A program made the position numbers and the translations under genes. A model generated the notes under the pieces. The model was not told the DNA's origin and did not search any database. It was given only the letters and a program-made list of their open reading frames with translations. Below are positions 18,427 through 27,655 of a DNA stretch of 64,000 nt, piece after piece. This DNA is from AWTP1-13 sp963827545 (GTDB lineage Bacteria; Pseudomonadota; Alphaproteobacteria; Rhizobiales; Hyphomicrobiaceae): the NCBI GenBank assembly GCA_963827545.1, contig CAWHBI010000010.1, positions 30,911-94,910 of the forward strand. The letters run 5' to 3'. The stretch's first letter is position 1; every line of letters starts with the position of its first letter.

Positions 18427-19806
18427 ATGAATGCAGTGCTTGTCGCCATTGTCGCCTATGTGCTCATTCAGTTTGCAATCGGCGCCTGGGTTTCCCGGCG
18501 CATGGCCAGCGAGACCGACTATATTCTTGCCGGGCGGAGCCTCGGGACCGGGCTGATAACCTTCTCCGTCTTCGCGACCTACTTTGGCGCAGAGGCCATC
18601 GTCGCCTCCGGCGGCTCGGTCTACGAAAAAGGCTTGAGCGGCGCCCTGGTCGACCCTTTCGGGTACGCCGCGGCGATCATCATTGTCGGCGTCTTCTTTG
18701 CACGAGCGCTGTGGTCACGCGGTTTGACCACCTTCGCGGATCTGTTCAGGCAGCGCTACTCGCCCGGCGTGGAGCGGCTGGTCGTGATCATACTGCTGCC
18801 CGGCTCGATCATCTGGGCCGCCGCGCAAATCCGCGCGTTCGGGCAGGTCCTGGACGCCAACTCCGGCATGGGCCTCAAGACGGCGATCGTGCTGGCTGCC
18901 GTGCTCGTGGGGGCCTACTCCGTGGTCGGCGGCCTGCTGGCGGACGCCGTCACCGACGTGATCCAAGGCGTCATCGTTCTGCTCGGCCTCGTCATCCTGG
19001 GAGCCATCGTCGCGGTGCTGGCCTTCCTCGCCACCCCGGCCGGGCTGGCTCAGCTCGAGCCCGAGCAGCTCAAGCTCTACGATGCCGAGGAGGGCCTTCT
19101 CGGCACCCTCGAGAAGTTGGCGATCCCGATCTGCGGCACCATTGTCGCCGTCGAGCTCATCTCCCGCTTCCTCGGCGCGCGATCGGCGCAGGTGGCGGCG
19201 ACCGGCACGGCGATCGGAGGGGGCATTTATCTCGTCATCGGCACGGTGCCGGTGTTCCTCGGCCTCATGGGGGGCCATCTCCTGCCCAACGTTCCGGACC
19301 CGGAGCAGATCGTGGCGAAGCTCGCCGAGGTCTACCTGCCGGGCATTCTCTACATTGCCTTCGTCGGCGCGATCATCTCCGCGATCCTGTCGGTAGTGCA
19401 TTCCGCGCTGCATGCGCCCGCGGCCCAGATCTCCCACAACATCGTTATGCGTCTCGTTCCCGGCTTGAGCGACAGGGCCAGGCTGTGGGCAGTGCGCCTG
19501 ACCGTCATGGCGCTCAGCATCGTCGCGTTCGCGATCTCATTCACCTCCCAGGGCATTCACGAGCTGGTCGAGACCGCGTCCGCATTCGGCAGCGCGGGCG
19601 TGTTCGTGGCGACGCTGTTTGCTCTGTTCACGCGCTTTGGGGGACCCGCCAGCGCGTACGCATCGGTTGTGGCGGGAATGCTGGTGTGGGCCGCGGGCAA
19701 GTACGCCATCGGCCTCCCTGCTCCGTATCTCGCAGGCTTGCTGGCCGCGCTCGTCAGCTATGTCGGTGTGGGGCTGACCGTGGGCCGGCGCCAGACCGCT
19801 GTTTAA
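18427..19806 (+). CDS. Sodium:solute symporter family transporter
   Basis: A 459-residue inner-membrane secondary transporter of the SSS/SSF family with about 12 to 13 hydrophobic segments. The N-terminal signature SETDYILAGRSLGTGLITFS and FATYFGAEAIVASGGSVYEKG match the sodium-binding first helices of the family. Later VVGGLLADAVTDVIQGVIVL is another typical block. The solute is not evident. A strong ribosome site, GGGGGAGAGGG, precedes ATG 18427. The upstream 270 bases are comparatively A/T-rich and probably hold the promoter. Confidence 0.85.
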   Translation: MNAVLVAIVAYVLIQFAIGAWVSRRMASETDYILAGRSLGTGLITFSVFATYFGAEAIVASGGSVYEKGLSGALVDPFGYAAAIIIVGVFFARALWSRGLTTFADLFRQRYSPGVERLVVIILLPGSIIWAAAQIRAFGQVLDANSGMGLKTAIVLAAVLVGAYSVVGGLLADAVTDVIQGVIVLLGLVILGAIVAVLAFLATPAGLAQLEPEQLKLYDAEEGLLGTLEKLAIPICGTIVAVELISRFLGARSAQVAATGTAIGGGIYLVIGTVPVFLGLMGGHLLPNVPDPEQIVAKLAEVYLPGILYIAFVGAIISAILSVVHSALHAPAAQISHNIVMRLVPGLSDRARLWAVRLTVMALSIVAFAISFTSQGIHELVETASAFGSAGVFVATLFALFTRFGGPASAYASVVAGMLVWAAGKYAIGLPAPYLAGLLAALVSYVGVGLTVGRRQTAV

Positions 19807-20119
19807 CCATCGTCAGACATCCGCGAACGCTGTTTACGACAGCGCGCATGTGCGGCCCCATGTGATCCCATGTGCGGCCATGTGTCTCAACTCCTCGCAA
19901 TGCCACTGTCACGCGCCAATGTGAACCTGAGCCGATTTTTGCGCGCTGCAACATGAACTAAGGTGCCCGCCGAGGCCGATGCGGGGCATCTATCGGTGCA
20001 ACCGATAGGAACGCACGCTAACGAAAACGTGAACCAAAAGCATTGGCAGCGCGTTTACCGGCAGCTAAAGAGGCTCCCGCTCATAATTTTCTCGAGGCCA
20101 GGGTGCGGTAATTCAATCA
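19807..20119. other. Intergenic region, 313 bases
   Basis: No gene was found. It contains a tandem of CATGTG-containing units at 19844-19882 (CATGTGCGGCC occurs twice) and a short perfect inverted repeat at 19990-20008, listed separately. Confidence 0.6.
19990..20008. promoter_or_regulatory. Inverted repeat, possible operator
   Basis: CTATCGGT and ACCGATAG are perfect 8-base arms separated by three bases, 112 bases before the HAD phosphatase gene. No T-run follows, so it looks more like a protein-binding site than a terminator. The regulator is unknown. Confidence 0.35.
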
Positions 20120-20836
20120 ATGGGTTCTGCTAGCGTGTCAACTGCGCGTGTGAACTGTCGCGTGTTCGTCGATTTCGATGGAACCATCTCTCCCGTCGAT
20201 ACGACCGACATGCTGCTCGAGCGCTTTGCTGCTCCCGCCTGGCGCGAGATCGAGGAGGAGTGGAAAGCGGGCCGCATAGGCTCGCGCGAGTGCATGGTGC
20301 GCCAGATCGACCTGGTGCGCGCCACGCCTGCCGAGATGGATGCGTTCGTGGGCGCGGTGGAGATCGACGACGGCTTTGGCGGCTTCGTCAACCTGGTTCG
20401 GCGGCTCGGCCACGCGCTCGTCGTCGTGTCCGACGGCCTCGATCGCACGATCAGGACGGTGCTGGATCGCAACGGCATCGATGTCCCCTACTTCGCCAAT
20501 CATCTCCAATGGCGCGGCACTGATCGGTGGCGCTTGAAGTTCCCGCACGCCAAGAGCGACTGCGCTTCGCTGTCGGGCAACTGCAAGTGCAGCTTCGCCG
20601 AAGGCCGGCCGCGCCAGCTCAACATCCTGGTCGGAGACGGGCGCTCGGACTTCTGTCTCGCGGGGCGGGCTGACCTGGTGCTGGCAAAGGACTCCTTGCT
20701 GAAGCATTGCCGCACGGTGGATCTGCCCCATATGCCGTTCGACAACTTCTACGAAGCAACCGGGCTGTTGGCAGGATGGCTCAGAGAGCGGGCCGCGGCG
20801 GTGACTGAGCACGCGGCACGGGCCGTCAAAGAATAA
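20120..20836 (+). CDS. MtnX-like HAD-IB phosphatase
   Basis: A 238-residue haloacid dehalogenase superfamily phosphatase of the IB subgroup, similar to MtnX-like and phosphoserine-phosphatase-like enzymes. Motif I is FVDFDGTISPVDTTD (nucleophile Asp and second Asp), motif II is VVVSDGLDRTI, and motif III is VGDGRSDFCLAGRAD. The Cys cluster CASLSGNCKC in the cap region occurs in related proteins. The substrate is unknown. It ends 26 bases before the aminotransferase gene, implying an operon. Confidence 0.82.
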   Translation: MGSASVSTARVNCRVFVDFDGTISPVDTTDMLLERFAAPAWREIEEEWKAGRIGSRECMVRQIDLVRATPAEMDAFVGAVEIDDGFGGFVNLVRRLGHALVVVSDGLDRTIRTVLDRNGIDVPYFANHLQWRGTDRWRLKFPHAKSDCASLSGNCKCSFAEGRPRQLNILVGDGRSDFCLAGRADLVLAKDSLLKHCRTVDLPHMPFDNFYEATGLLAGWLRERAAAVTEHAARAVKE

Positions 20837-20862
20837 GCAGACGAAAATAGAGCAGGTCAGGG

Positions 20863-22299
20863 ATGCACAAGCCAGTACGGTGGCCAGATGACCACGCCTC
20901 GCGGCGCGAGGGCGTCGCGCACGAGCTGTCGGAAGCCGAGCTTCTGGCGCTGGAAGACAAGTATTGCTCGCACGGCGACACGGTGCACTACACCAACCCG
21001 CCCAAGATCTTCGACAGCTGCGCGGGCTCTTTCCTGTTCGACGCGGAGGGGCGCGAGTATCTCGACCTGCAGATGTGGTACTCGGCCGTCAATTTCGGCT
21101 ACCGCAACGCCCGCCTCGACGCCGCCGTGCGGCGCCAGCTCGACAGGCTGCCGCAGGTCGCGAGCCAGTATCTGCACCGCGAGAAGATCGAGCTCGCCGC
21201 GCTCATTGCGCGCGATGCGGAGCAGAAGTTCGGCGAGAAGGGCCGTGTGCATTTCAATGTCGGCGGCAGCCAGGCGGTGGAGGACAGCCTCAAGCTCGTG
21301 CGCAACTTCAAGAAGGGCAAGAGCCTGATGTTCGCGTTCGAGGGCGGCTATCACGGCCGCACGCTCGGCGCCTCCGCCATCACCTCCTCGTACCGCTATC
21401 GCCGCCGCTACGGCCACTTCGGCGATCGCGCGCAATTCGTGCCGTTCCCGTATCACTTCCGCGGGCCCAAGGGCATGAGCAAGGAGGAGTACGGCCACCA
21501 CTGCGTCAAGCAGTTCGAGCGCCTGTTCGAGAGCGAGTACAACGGGGTCTGGGACCCAAAGGCGGGCGAGGCCGAGTACGCCGCCTTCTACGTCGAGCCG
21601 ATCCAGGGCACCGGCGGCTACGTAATCCCGCCCAAGAACTTCTTCGTCGAGCTTAAGAGGGTGCTCGACAAGCACGGCATCCTGCTGGTCGTCGACGAAA
21701 TCCAGATGGGCTTCTATCGGACGGGCAAGCTGTGGTCGATCGAGCACTTCGGCGTGAAGCCCGACATCATCGTGTTCGGCAAGGCGATCACCAACGGCCT
21801 CAATCCGCTGGCCGGCGTGTGGGCGCGCGAGGAGCTCATCAACCCGACCATCTTCCCGCCGGGCTCGACGCACTCCACCTTCAACGCCAATCCGATGGGC
21901 ACGGCGGTCGCGCTCGAAGCCATGCACATGATGGCCGAGACCGACTACGAGTCGATGGTGATGGAGAAGGGCGCCTACCTGCTCGATGGCCTGCAGGACC
22001 TCAAGCGCCGCCACAGAATAGTCGGTGATGTCGACGGCCTGGGAATGGCGCTGCGCATGGAGATCTGCGAGCCGCACGACAGCTTCACCCCGTCCAAGGC
22101 GATCGTCGACCGCATGGTGGACGAAGCCTTGAAGGGCGACCTCGAGGTCGACGGCCGCCAGTACGGCCTCGTGCTCGATATCGGCGGCTACTACAAGAAC
22201 GTGGTCACGTTGGCGCCGAGCCTGCACATCACCAAGCACGAGATGGATTTGGCGCTGAAGCTGCTCGATCGCGTGATGCAGCGGGTCGCCAGGACGTGA
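20863..22299 (+). CDS. PLP-dependent class III aminotransferase
   Basis: A 478-residue fold-type I enzyme. The PLP pocket shows NVGGSQAVEDSLKL, FEGGYHGRTLGASAIT, LLVVDEIQMGFYRTGKLW (the Asp that contacts the pyridine nitrogen), and FGKAITNGLNPLAGVWA with the Schiff-base Lys. The C-terminal part contains GGYYKNVVTLAPSLHITKHE. It is related to ornithine/acetylornithine-type and omega-aminotransferases; the amino donor and acceptor cannot be told. It is cotranscribed with the HAD phosphatase and probably the hydrolase that follows. Confidence 0.88.
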   Translation: MHKPVRWPDDHASRREGVAHELSEAELLALEDKYCSHGDTVHYTNPPKIFDSCAGSFLFDAEGREYLDLQMWYSAVNFGYRNARLDAAVRRQLDRLPQVASQYLHREKIELAALIARDAEQKFGEKGRVHFNVGGSQAVEDSLKLVRNFKKGKSLMFAFEGGYHGRTLGASAITSSYRYRRRYGHFGDRAQFVPFPYHFRGPKGMSKEEYGHHCVKQFERLFESEYNGVWDPKAGEAEYAAFYVEPIQGTGGYVIPPKNFFVELKRVLDKHGILLVVDEIQMGFYRTGKLWSIEHFGVKPDIIVFGKAITNGLNPLAGVWAREELINPTIFPPGSTHSTFNANPMGTAVALEAMHMMAETDYESMVMEKGAYLLDGLQDLKRRHRIVGDVDGLGMALRMEICEPHDSFTPSKAIVDRMVDEALKGDLEVDGRQYGLVLDIGGYYKNVVTLAPSLHITKHEMDLALKLLDRVMQRVART

Positions 22300-22549
22300 C
22301 TTTGCCGCGCAAGCGGGACTGGCAGCTATGCGAAACCGGAACCGCGACGCGGCTTTCGGGTTCTCGATCGAAGGGAAACCTTCCAAGACTTCAAGGGCCT
22401 GACTGAATGGGCATCTCGGGCAGCTAAGGGGAAACGCGCGAGGGTGCGGCAATTGTGGCCCTCACGGCGGTCTGGCGGCGGCGGAACGCAATGCGTAAAA
22501 GCCCTGGCCGGAGCGTTGAGAAGAGAAGTCAGGTGGTATTCGTAGCGTG

Positions 22550-23425
22550 ATGACAGTCCAAGAAGAAAACGAGATCCCGGATCGCAGCCAGTTCATCCCG
22601 GGCGGCCGGCTCGGCGTGTTGTTGATCCACGGCCTCGGCGGCACTCCGGTCGAGCTGCGGTTCATCGCCCAAGGCCTCGCTCGCGCGGGCCACACCGTCT
22701 ATTGCTGCCAGCTGGCCGGCCACTGCGGCACGCCGGAAGAGCTGCGTCGCTCCACGTGGCACGAGTGGTACGCGAGCGTCGAGCAGGCGCACGACAAGCT
22801 GAAAGAGCACTGCGATGTCATCATCGCCGGTGGGCTGTCCATGGGCGGCATTCTTGCCCTGCATCTGGCGCAGAATCGCCCCCATGGGGTGCACGGCCTC
22901 CTGCTCTACGCGCCGACGCTCAAGCTCGACGGCTGGTCGATGCCGTGGCACTCGGTGTTCCTGCAGTACGTGCGGCCGTTGCCGGTGAAGTTCGAGTTCG
23001 ACCTGGCCGAGCGCGATCCCCACGGCCTCAAGGACGAGCGGGTGCGCCGGCTGGTGGTTTCCAGCATGCAGAGCGGTGATTCCGGGGCGGCCGGCGTGTT
23101 CAGCACGCCGATGCGCTCGTTCGCGCACTTCAATTCGCTGGTCTCGGCGGTGAAGCCCGATATCGGCAAGGTGCGCCAGCCGGCCCTCATCGTGCACCCG
23201 CGCGAGGACGACATGGCGAGCCTCAAGAACGCGCAGTATCTGCAGGCCAACCTGGGCGGTCTTGTCGACACCCTGATCCTCGACGACAGCTACCACATCG
23301 TCACGCTCGATCAGCAGCGGCACATCGTGGCCGAGCGCACTGCGGGTTTCGTGAGCTGGGTGGAGGCGCAGGTAGCGGCGAAGAGCGAGGCGACGCGTGT
23401 CGCCAGAGGCGCTGCGGTGGAATGA
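22550..23425 (+). CDS. Alpha/beta hydrolase (carboxylesterase / monoacylglycerol lipase-like)
   Basis: About 291 residues. The oxyanion block LLIHGLGGTPVELRFIAQGL and the nucleophile elbow GLSMGG are clear; a likely catalytic Asp lies in HPREDDMAS and His in DDSYHIVTLD. The pattern resembles Est30 / thermostable monoacylglycerol lipase. ATG 22550 directly follows a GTG at 22547; an AGGTGG site lies upstream of both. It follows the aminotransferase by 250 bases, which hold nothing recognisable. Confidence 0.82.
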   Translation: MTVQEENEIPDRSQFIPGGRLGVLLIHGLGGTPVELRFIAQGLARAGHTVYCCQLAGHCGTPEELRRSTWHEWYASVEQAHDKLKEHCDVIIAGGLSMGGILALHLAQNRPHGVHGLLLYAPTLKLDGWSMPWHSVFLQYVRPLPVKFEFDLAERDPHGLKDERVRRLVVSSMQSGDSGAAGVFSTPMRSFAHFNSLVSAVKPDIGKVRQPALIVHPREDDMASLKNAQYLQANLGGLVDTLILDDSYHIVTLDQQRHIVAERTAGFVSWVEAQVAAKSEATRVARGAAVE

Positions 23426-23463
23426 TCGCGAATGATCGCGCGCGGCACGTTTCGGGGCCAGCC

Positions 23464-23931
23464 CTAGGTTGCACGGTTCGCTGCCGCGCAGCGGTCCAGG
23501 TTCGTTGTCGCCCGCTTCCAGGTGAACGTCTCGCCGAGCAGCTTGATGCCGAGGTAGCCTGTCACGAGCAGCGTGTTGGCGTTCGCCATCTTGAGGGCGG
23601 CACTGAAGCGCTCCTCATCCTCGGGATTGTAAATCCAGCCGGACTCCCAGGCGTTGCCGGACTGCCTTTGCAGATCACCCAGAACCTGGGTGCCGCAAAT
23701 GAGCTTGCCGCTTCTGGACTTGTGGGTGGGGTTCTTGAGCCAGACCACGCGACCGCAGATGCGGTTCCCGCACGGGGTGATTTCAACCGCGCCTTGGCCG
23801 GTGTGGTCGATCCAAAGGCCTGTCACATCGGCGCCCGGGCCTTGCGCGGCGGCTCCCGACACCAGCAGAGCCAGGCCGAGAACAGCACTTTGCACAAGCT
23901 TAGAAGCCTTATAAGAATCAAGGAGATACAT
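23464..23931 (-). CDS. DUF2147 family exported protein
   Basis: About 155 residues with a signal peptide (LVQSAVLGLALLVSGAAAQ). The mature part starts DVTGLWIDHTGQGAVEITPC and has RICGRVVWLKNP, GWIYNPEDEERFSAALKM and LLVTGYLGIKLLGETFTWKR, the DUF2147 pattern (lipocalin-like fold). The function is unknown. The ATG at 23931 is supported by GGAGGA about nine bases upstream, so the longer frame to 24117 is not used. The gene diverges from the ABC exporter operon. Confidence 0.85.
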   Translation of the reverse strand: MYLLDSYKASKLVQSAVLGLALLVSGAAAQGPGADVTGLWIDHTGQGAVEITPCGNRICGRVVWLKNPTHKSRSGKLICGTQVLGDLQRQSGNAWESGWIYNPEDEERFSAALKMANANTLLVTGYLGIKLLGETFTWKRATTNLDRCAAANRAT

Positions 23932-24254
23932 CGCGCTGTGTCCTCCGTTCAGGAGTTCCTCGAGCCTCCAGCTGCGACATGCAACCGATATGCGGAGAAA
24001 ATGCGGCACCGAGCCGGGCCAAAGCGCTCTGAAAGCGGAGGATCTGCCGTTAAGCATGAGGGCATCCGTCGCAGCGTGAGCTGCGCTTTTTGGCCGATCA
24101 ATCCCCAGGACGAACACAAATACCTATATAACGGCCACGAGTTACATCACCGGGGTTGCGAAAGACGCGCAGCCTCGATTGCCCGGCGGGCTGCGCGGGG
24201 CGGCTTGCCTCCGCGTCGAACCGCGGCGGGCCCCAACAGGTGTTCCGCGTCTCG
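23932..24254. other. Divergent intergenic region, 323 bases
   Basis: It lies between DUF2147 (leftward) and the ABC exporter (rightward) and must hold both promoters. An A/T-rich patch near 24112-24135 is a promoter candidate for one of them. No gene or strong repeat was seen. Confidence 0.5.
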
Positions 24255-25382
24255 ATGACCCTTACGCTGGCATTTCGCAATCTCTTTCACGACCGCGTCC
24301 GCCTCGCCGTGACGCTGGTCGGGATTTTATTCTCGATCGTGCTGGTTGCCGTGCAGCTCGGCGTCTATCTGGGCGCGCGCAACATGATCATCGCCATGAT
24401 CAACCGCGCCGACGGTGATTTGTGGATCATGGCCTACGGCACCAAGAACTTCGAGGAGGCGCAGCCAATTCGGGCACGCGAGCGCTACGTGGCGCTGGCC
24501 ACACCCGATGTCGTCAGCGCCGTCCCGCTGGTCACGGCTTTCACGGATTGGCGCAAGCCGACCGGCGGCTCGACGCTGGTGGTGGTGATCGGCGCCGACT
24601 ACGAGGACGGGGGTCTCACACCCTGGAACATCGTCGAGGGCGATGTCACGGCCCTCGGCGCGCGCGACGCGGTGATCATCGACAAAACATATCTGGAGGA
24701 GCTTGGGGTCAAGGGCGTGGGCGACACTGCGCAAGTCGGGGCGAGCCGCGTGCGCGTCGCCGGCCTCACGGAGGGCATTCGGTCCTTCACCGTCACGCCG
24801 TTCGTGTTCACCACGCTCAACCGGGCGCGATCGCTGATCGACATGCCCACCGACAGCATCACCTACGTGCTCGCAAAGCTCCGTGCCGGCGCCGACGTGG
24901 AGAAAGTGCGCGACGAGCTCCGCTCCAAGCTGCCGGACAGCGAGGTGCTGACCAGGGCCGAATTCCGCCAGCGCAGCATCAATCACTGGATGTTCTCGAC
25001 GGGTGCCGGCGTGGCGCTGATCGGCGGGGCCGTGCTCGGCCTGATCGTCGGTACGGTCATCGTCGCCCAAACGCTCTACTCCAGCACCAAGGACCATCTC
25101 GCCGAGTTTGCCACGCTGCGGGCGCTCGGCTCGTCCTCCGGTTATATCCACAGGGTCATCCTCGCGCAGGCGGGGCTGAGCGCGATCATCGGCTATACGC
25201 TTGGCATGGCCATCGCGCTCACCATCGTCTACCTGAGCGAGCACACGGCGCTGCCGATCGTCATGTCGCCGGGGCTGGCGGCTCTGCTGCTGGCGCTGAC
25301 GCTCGCCATGTGCGCGATCTCCGCGCTGTCGGCGATCGGCAAAGTGATGCGCATCGACCCAGCCATGGTGTTCAACCGATGA
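24255..25382 (+). CDS. ABC exporter permease, DevC type
   Basis: About 375 residues of the FtsX/MacB-like permease superfamily: a membrane helix near residues 20-40 (VGILFSIVLVAVQLGVYLGA), a large extracytoplasmic domain, then three helices at the C-terminus (VALIGGAVLGLIVGTVIVAQ, AIIGYTLGMAIALTIVYL and LLLALTLAMCAISALSAIG). The block STKDHLAEFATLRALGSS is typical of DevC. It ends with an ATGA overlap onto the ATPase gene. The substrate is unknown; DevBCA relatives export glycolipids. Confidence 0.87.
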   Translation: MTLTLAFRNLFHDRVRLAVTLVGILFSIVLVAVQLGVYLGARNMIIAMINRADGDLWIMAYGTKNFEEAQPIRARERYVALATPDVVSAVPLVTAFTDWRKPTGGSTLVVVIGADYEDGGLTPWNIVEGDVTALGARDAVIIDKTYLEELGVKGVGDTAQVGASRVRVAGLTEGIRSFTVTPFVFTTLNRARSLIDMPTDSITYVLAKLRAGADVEKVRDELRSKLPDSEVLTRAEFRQRSINHWMFSTGAGVALIGGAVLGLIVGTVIVAQTLYSSTKDHLAEFATLRALGSSSGYIHRVILAQAGLSAIIGYTLGMAIALTIVYLSEHTALPIVMSPGLAALLLALTLAMCAISALSAIGKVMRIDPAMVFNR

Positions 25383-26182
25383 CCGCTGTAGCGACCACCG
25401 CGCCCGAGACCACGTCTGCCGTTGTGACGCCGACAGGCAACCTCGTCCTGGAGGCGCGCGACATCGTCAAGGAACTGGGCCGCGGTGCGGGCAAGGTGCG
25501 CGCGCTGAAGGGCGTAAGCCTCACCCTCAACACGGGCGAGCTCACCTTGCTGATGGGTCCCTCGGGGAGCGGCAAGACCACGCTGCTGTCCATTCTGGGG
25601 TGCATTCTGACCCCGACCCAGGGCGCGCTGACCATCGCCGGAAAATCCACCGCCGGCCTCACTCCGGAGGCCCTGGCCAGACTGCGCCGGCGCCACGTTG
25701 GATTCATCTTCCAGTCCTACAATCTGTTCCCGACCCTGACGGCAGAAGAAAATGTGCGCCTTGCCCTCGATGTGCGCGGCGATCGCGGCTCGGACGCGAT
25801 CGTGCACGCCCAGCGGGCGTTGCAGCACGTAGGCCTGCGGCACAAGCTCAAGTCGTATCCGGCCCATCTGTCGGGCGGCGAGCAGCAGCGCGTTGCCGTG
25901 GCGCGCTCGCTGGTGGGCGCGCCCTCTGTGATCCTGGCCGACGAGCCGACGGCGGCACTCGACAGCGAGAACGGCCTCGCCGTGATGGCTCTGCTGTCGC
26001 AGATCGCCAAGGACAAGAGCCGCGCGGTGCTGGCCGTCACGCACGACCCGCGCACCGTGCCCTACGCCAACCGCATCCTGCGCATCGAGGACGGCTTGAT
26101 CGTCGGCGAGGAGCGTCGCGCCGAGGGCGTCGAGACCGTGCACGAGCTGGCACGCAACAGAAAGAGGAAGGCCAATGCCTAA
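25379..26182 (+). CDS. ABC exporter ATP-binding protein, DevA/LolD type
   Basis: About 267 residues. Walker A GPSGSGKTT near residue 61, Q-loop FIFQSYNLFPTLTAEEN, ABC signature LSGGEQQR, Walker B VILADEPTAALD and the switch His in AVTHDPR are all present. It starts at ATG 25379, which overlaps the permease stop (ATGA), and its last eight bases overlap the adaptor gene. This tight coupling marks permease, ATPase and adaptor as one transporter. Confidence 0.92.
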   Translation: MTAVATTAPETTSAVVTPTGNLVLEARDIVKELGRGAGKVRALKGVSLTLNTGELTLLMGPSGSGKTTLLSILGCILTPTQGALTIAGKSTAGLTPEALARLRRRHVGFIFQSYNLFPTLTAEENVRLALDVRGDRGSDAIVHAQRALQHVGLRHKLKSYPAHLSGGEQQRVAVARSLVGAPSVILADEPTAALDSENGLAVMALLSQIAKDKSRAVLAVTHDPRTVPYANRILRIEDGLIVGEERRAEGVETVHELARNRKRKANA

Positions 26183-27281
26183 AGCCAACTCCTCGTTCAA
26201 CATGCTGATCGTCGCCGCCGTGGTGGCGCTCGGCATCGGCTACTACGTACCCCAGACCTTCAGCCAGAAGGGGCCCGAGGCGCCCAAGGCCGAGACGCCG
26301 AAAGCGCCTCCCAAGGCTGCATGGGCCGCCTCGGCGCCGGGGCGTGTCGAGCCGATGGGCGGCGAGACCCGCATTTCCGCTCAGGCACCGGGCCGCATCT
26401 CCGAGGTGCTGGTCGGGGTCAACGACAAGGTGGCGGCCGGCGACCTCCTGGTGCGACTGGCAGACGAGGAGCTGGTGGCGCGCGTGCATGCGGCGCGGGC
26501 CGAGGCGGCCGTGCGCAAGCGTGACCGCGACAACGAGACCGTGGGCAAGGCCGCCCAGGACCGCAGGACCGCGGAAGACAATCTTGCCAATGCCGAGCGC
26601 CAGCTGGTGGTGGCGCGCGGAGAGCTCGACCGCGCGCTGATGACACGCCGCAGCGCTACGATCAGTCCCGCCGACATCGACAAGGCGCGCGATGCCGTCA
26701 AGAAAGGCAGCGAGCAGTTCGAGCTGATGCGCACCAACCTGCGCAGGGCCATGGCAACCGACACGCCGGCGCAGACCCGGCTCGAGGCCGGACTAGCCGC
26801 CGCCCGGGCCGAGCTGTCCATTGCGGAGGCTGCCCTCGAGCGCGCGCGCATCCGGGCAGCCTCCGACGGCACCGTCCTCCAGATCAATGCCAGGGTCGGC
26901 GAGACGGCGGCGCCTTCGCCCGAGAGCCCGCTGGTCGTCGTTGGCGACGTCTCCTCGCTGCGCGTCAGGGCCGAGTTCGAGGAGCGCGACATCGGCAAGG
27001 TACGCATCGGCCAGATCGCGGTCGTGCGCTCTGATGCTTTTCCCGGCAAGGACTTCGAAGGCAAGGTGTCCTCGCTCGCTCAATCGCTGGGGCCGACCAG
27101 GCTCGGTCAGCGCGGGCCCCGCCGGCCGACCGATGTGGACGTGCTCGAGGTGCTGATCGATCTCACGGGCCAGCCGCCGCTGCTGCCCGGCATGCGCGTG
27201 GACGTTTTCCTGAAGGCCGAGATGCCGGGGCAGCCCGCCGCTGCTGCCCGGCAGGTCGCCCCCACGACGAAGACGAACTGA
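26175..27281 (+). CDS. HlyD-like periplasmic adaptor subunit of ABC exporter (DevB type)
   Basis: A 368-residue membrane fusion protein. It has an N-terminal signal-anchor (NMLIVAAVVALGIGYYVP), a Pro/Ala/Lys linker, a lipoyl-like half GRISEVLVGVNDKVAAGDLL, a long coiled coil at about residues 95-215 with many Arg/Ala/Glu, the second lipoyl half RIRAASDGTVLQINARVGE, and a beta-barrel region FEERDIGKVRIGQIAVVRSD. It would link the inner-membrane pump to an outer-membrane channel such as TolC, which is not in the window. Confidence 0.87.
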   Translation: MPKANSSFNMLIVAAVVALGIGYYVPQTFSQKGPEAPKAETPKAPPKAAWAASAPGRVEPMGGETRISAQAPGRISEVLVGVNDKVAAGDLLVRLADEELVARVHAARAEAAVRKRDRDNETVGKAAQDRRTAEDNLANAERQLVVARGELDRALMTRRSATISPADIDKARDAVKKGSEQFELMRTNLRRAMATDTPAQTRLEAGLAAARAELSIAEAALERARIRAASDGTVLQINARVGETAAPSPESPLVVVGDVSSLRVRAEFEERDIGKVRIGQIAVVRSDAFPGKDFEGKVSSLAQSLGPTRLGQRGPRRPTDVDVLEVLIDLTGQPPLLPGMRVDVFLKAEMPGQPAAAARQVAPTTKTN

Positions 27282-27295
27282 AAGCGGGGCATAGC

Positions 27296-27387
27296 GCAAG
27301 ATCGTTTCCGATCGAAGCGAGGTGCTTCGCGCTTCAACCGCCACGTTGCCCTTCCGGGCAAGGCGATTCAATCTAAAGCGCTCCTGC
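27296..27387. repeat. Deleted, inverted copy of the CTAG-bounded repeat
   Basis: It matches the reverse complement of the 151-bp element at both ends (GCAAGATCGTTT on the left, GATTCAATCTAAAGCG on the right) but lacks the middle, and the CTAG ends have decayed. It sits just after the ABC exporter operon. Confidence 0.75.
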
Positions 27388-27655
27388 CAGGCTTACCTCA
27401 TGGTGCCAACAAAGGTGCCACCACCGGTGTGCCCCGAAAGCTGACAGATGGGATGGGTCCATCCCACTATCGGAAGTAAAAGCAGGTGCAGCAAGATGCG
27501 TGGCAAAACCCATTGCGTCGCAGTCGACCGCCCCGACGGTACGGTGGACAGATCAGCGGGAACTCGAGGCGGAGACCCTCGGGGCCTCTCGGGCCTGGCT
27601 GCGTCAGGCATTTGGCGGCGAACGCGTTACCGCCAGCCATCGCGTCGAACATCGA
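27388..27655. other. Intergenic remainder between repeat and AraC-type gene
   Basis: With the repeat before it, the non-coding gap from 27282 is 374 bases long. Short frames on both strands show no recognisable protein. It could be the eroded remains of a gene, as it is at the edge of the A/T-richer pocket. Confidence 0.4.

Noticed and set aside
20857..22452. 531-residue minus-strand frame
   Set aside because: Antisense to the aminotransferase; composition is biased to His, Val, Ala and Leu with no motifs.
24422..25378. Upstream extension of the ABC ATPase frame
   Set aside because: It lies in another frame of the permease gene. The true start is the ATGA overlap at 25379.
27388..27655. Transposase remnant beside the AraC gene
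   Set aside because: Short frames were read on both strands, but no transposase motif was found.
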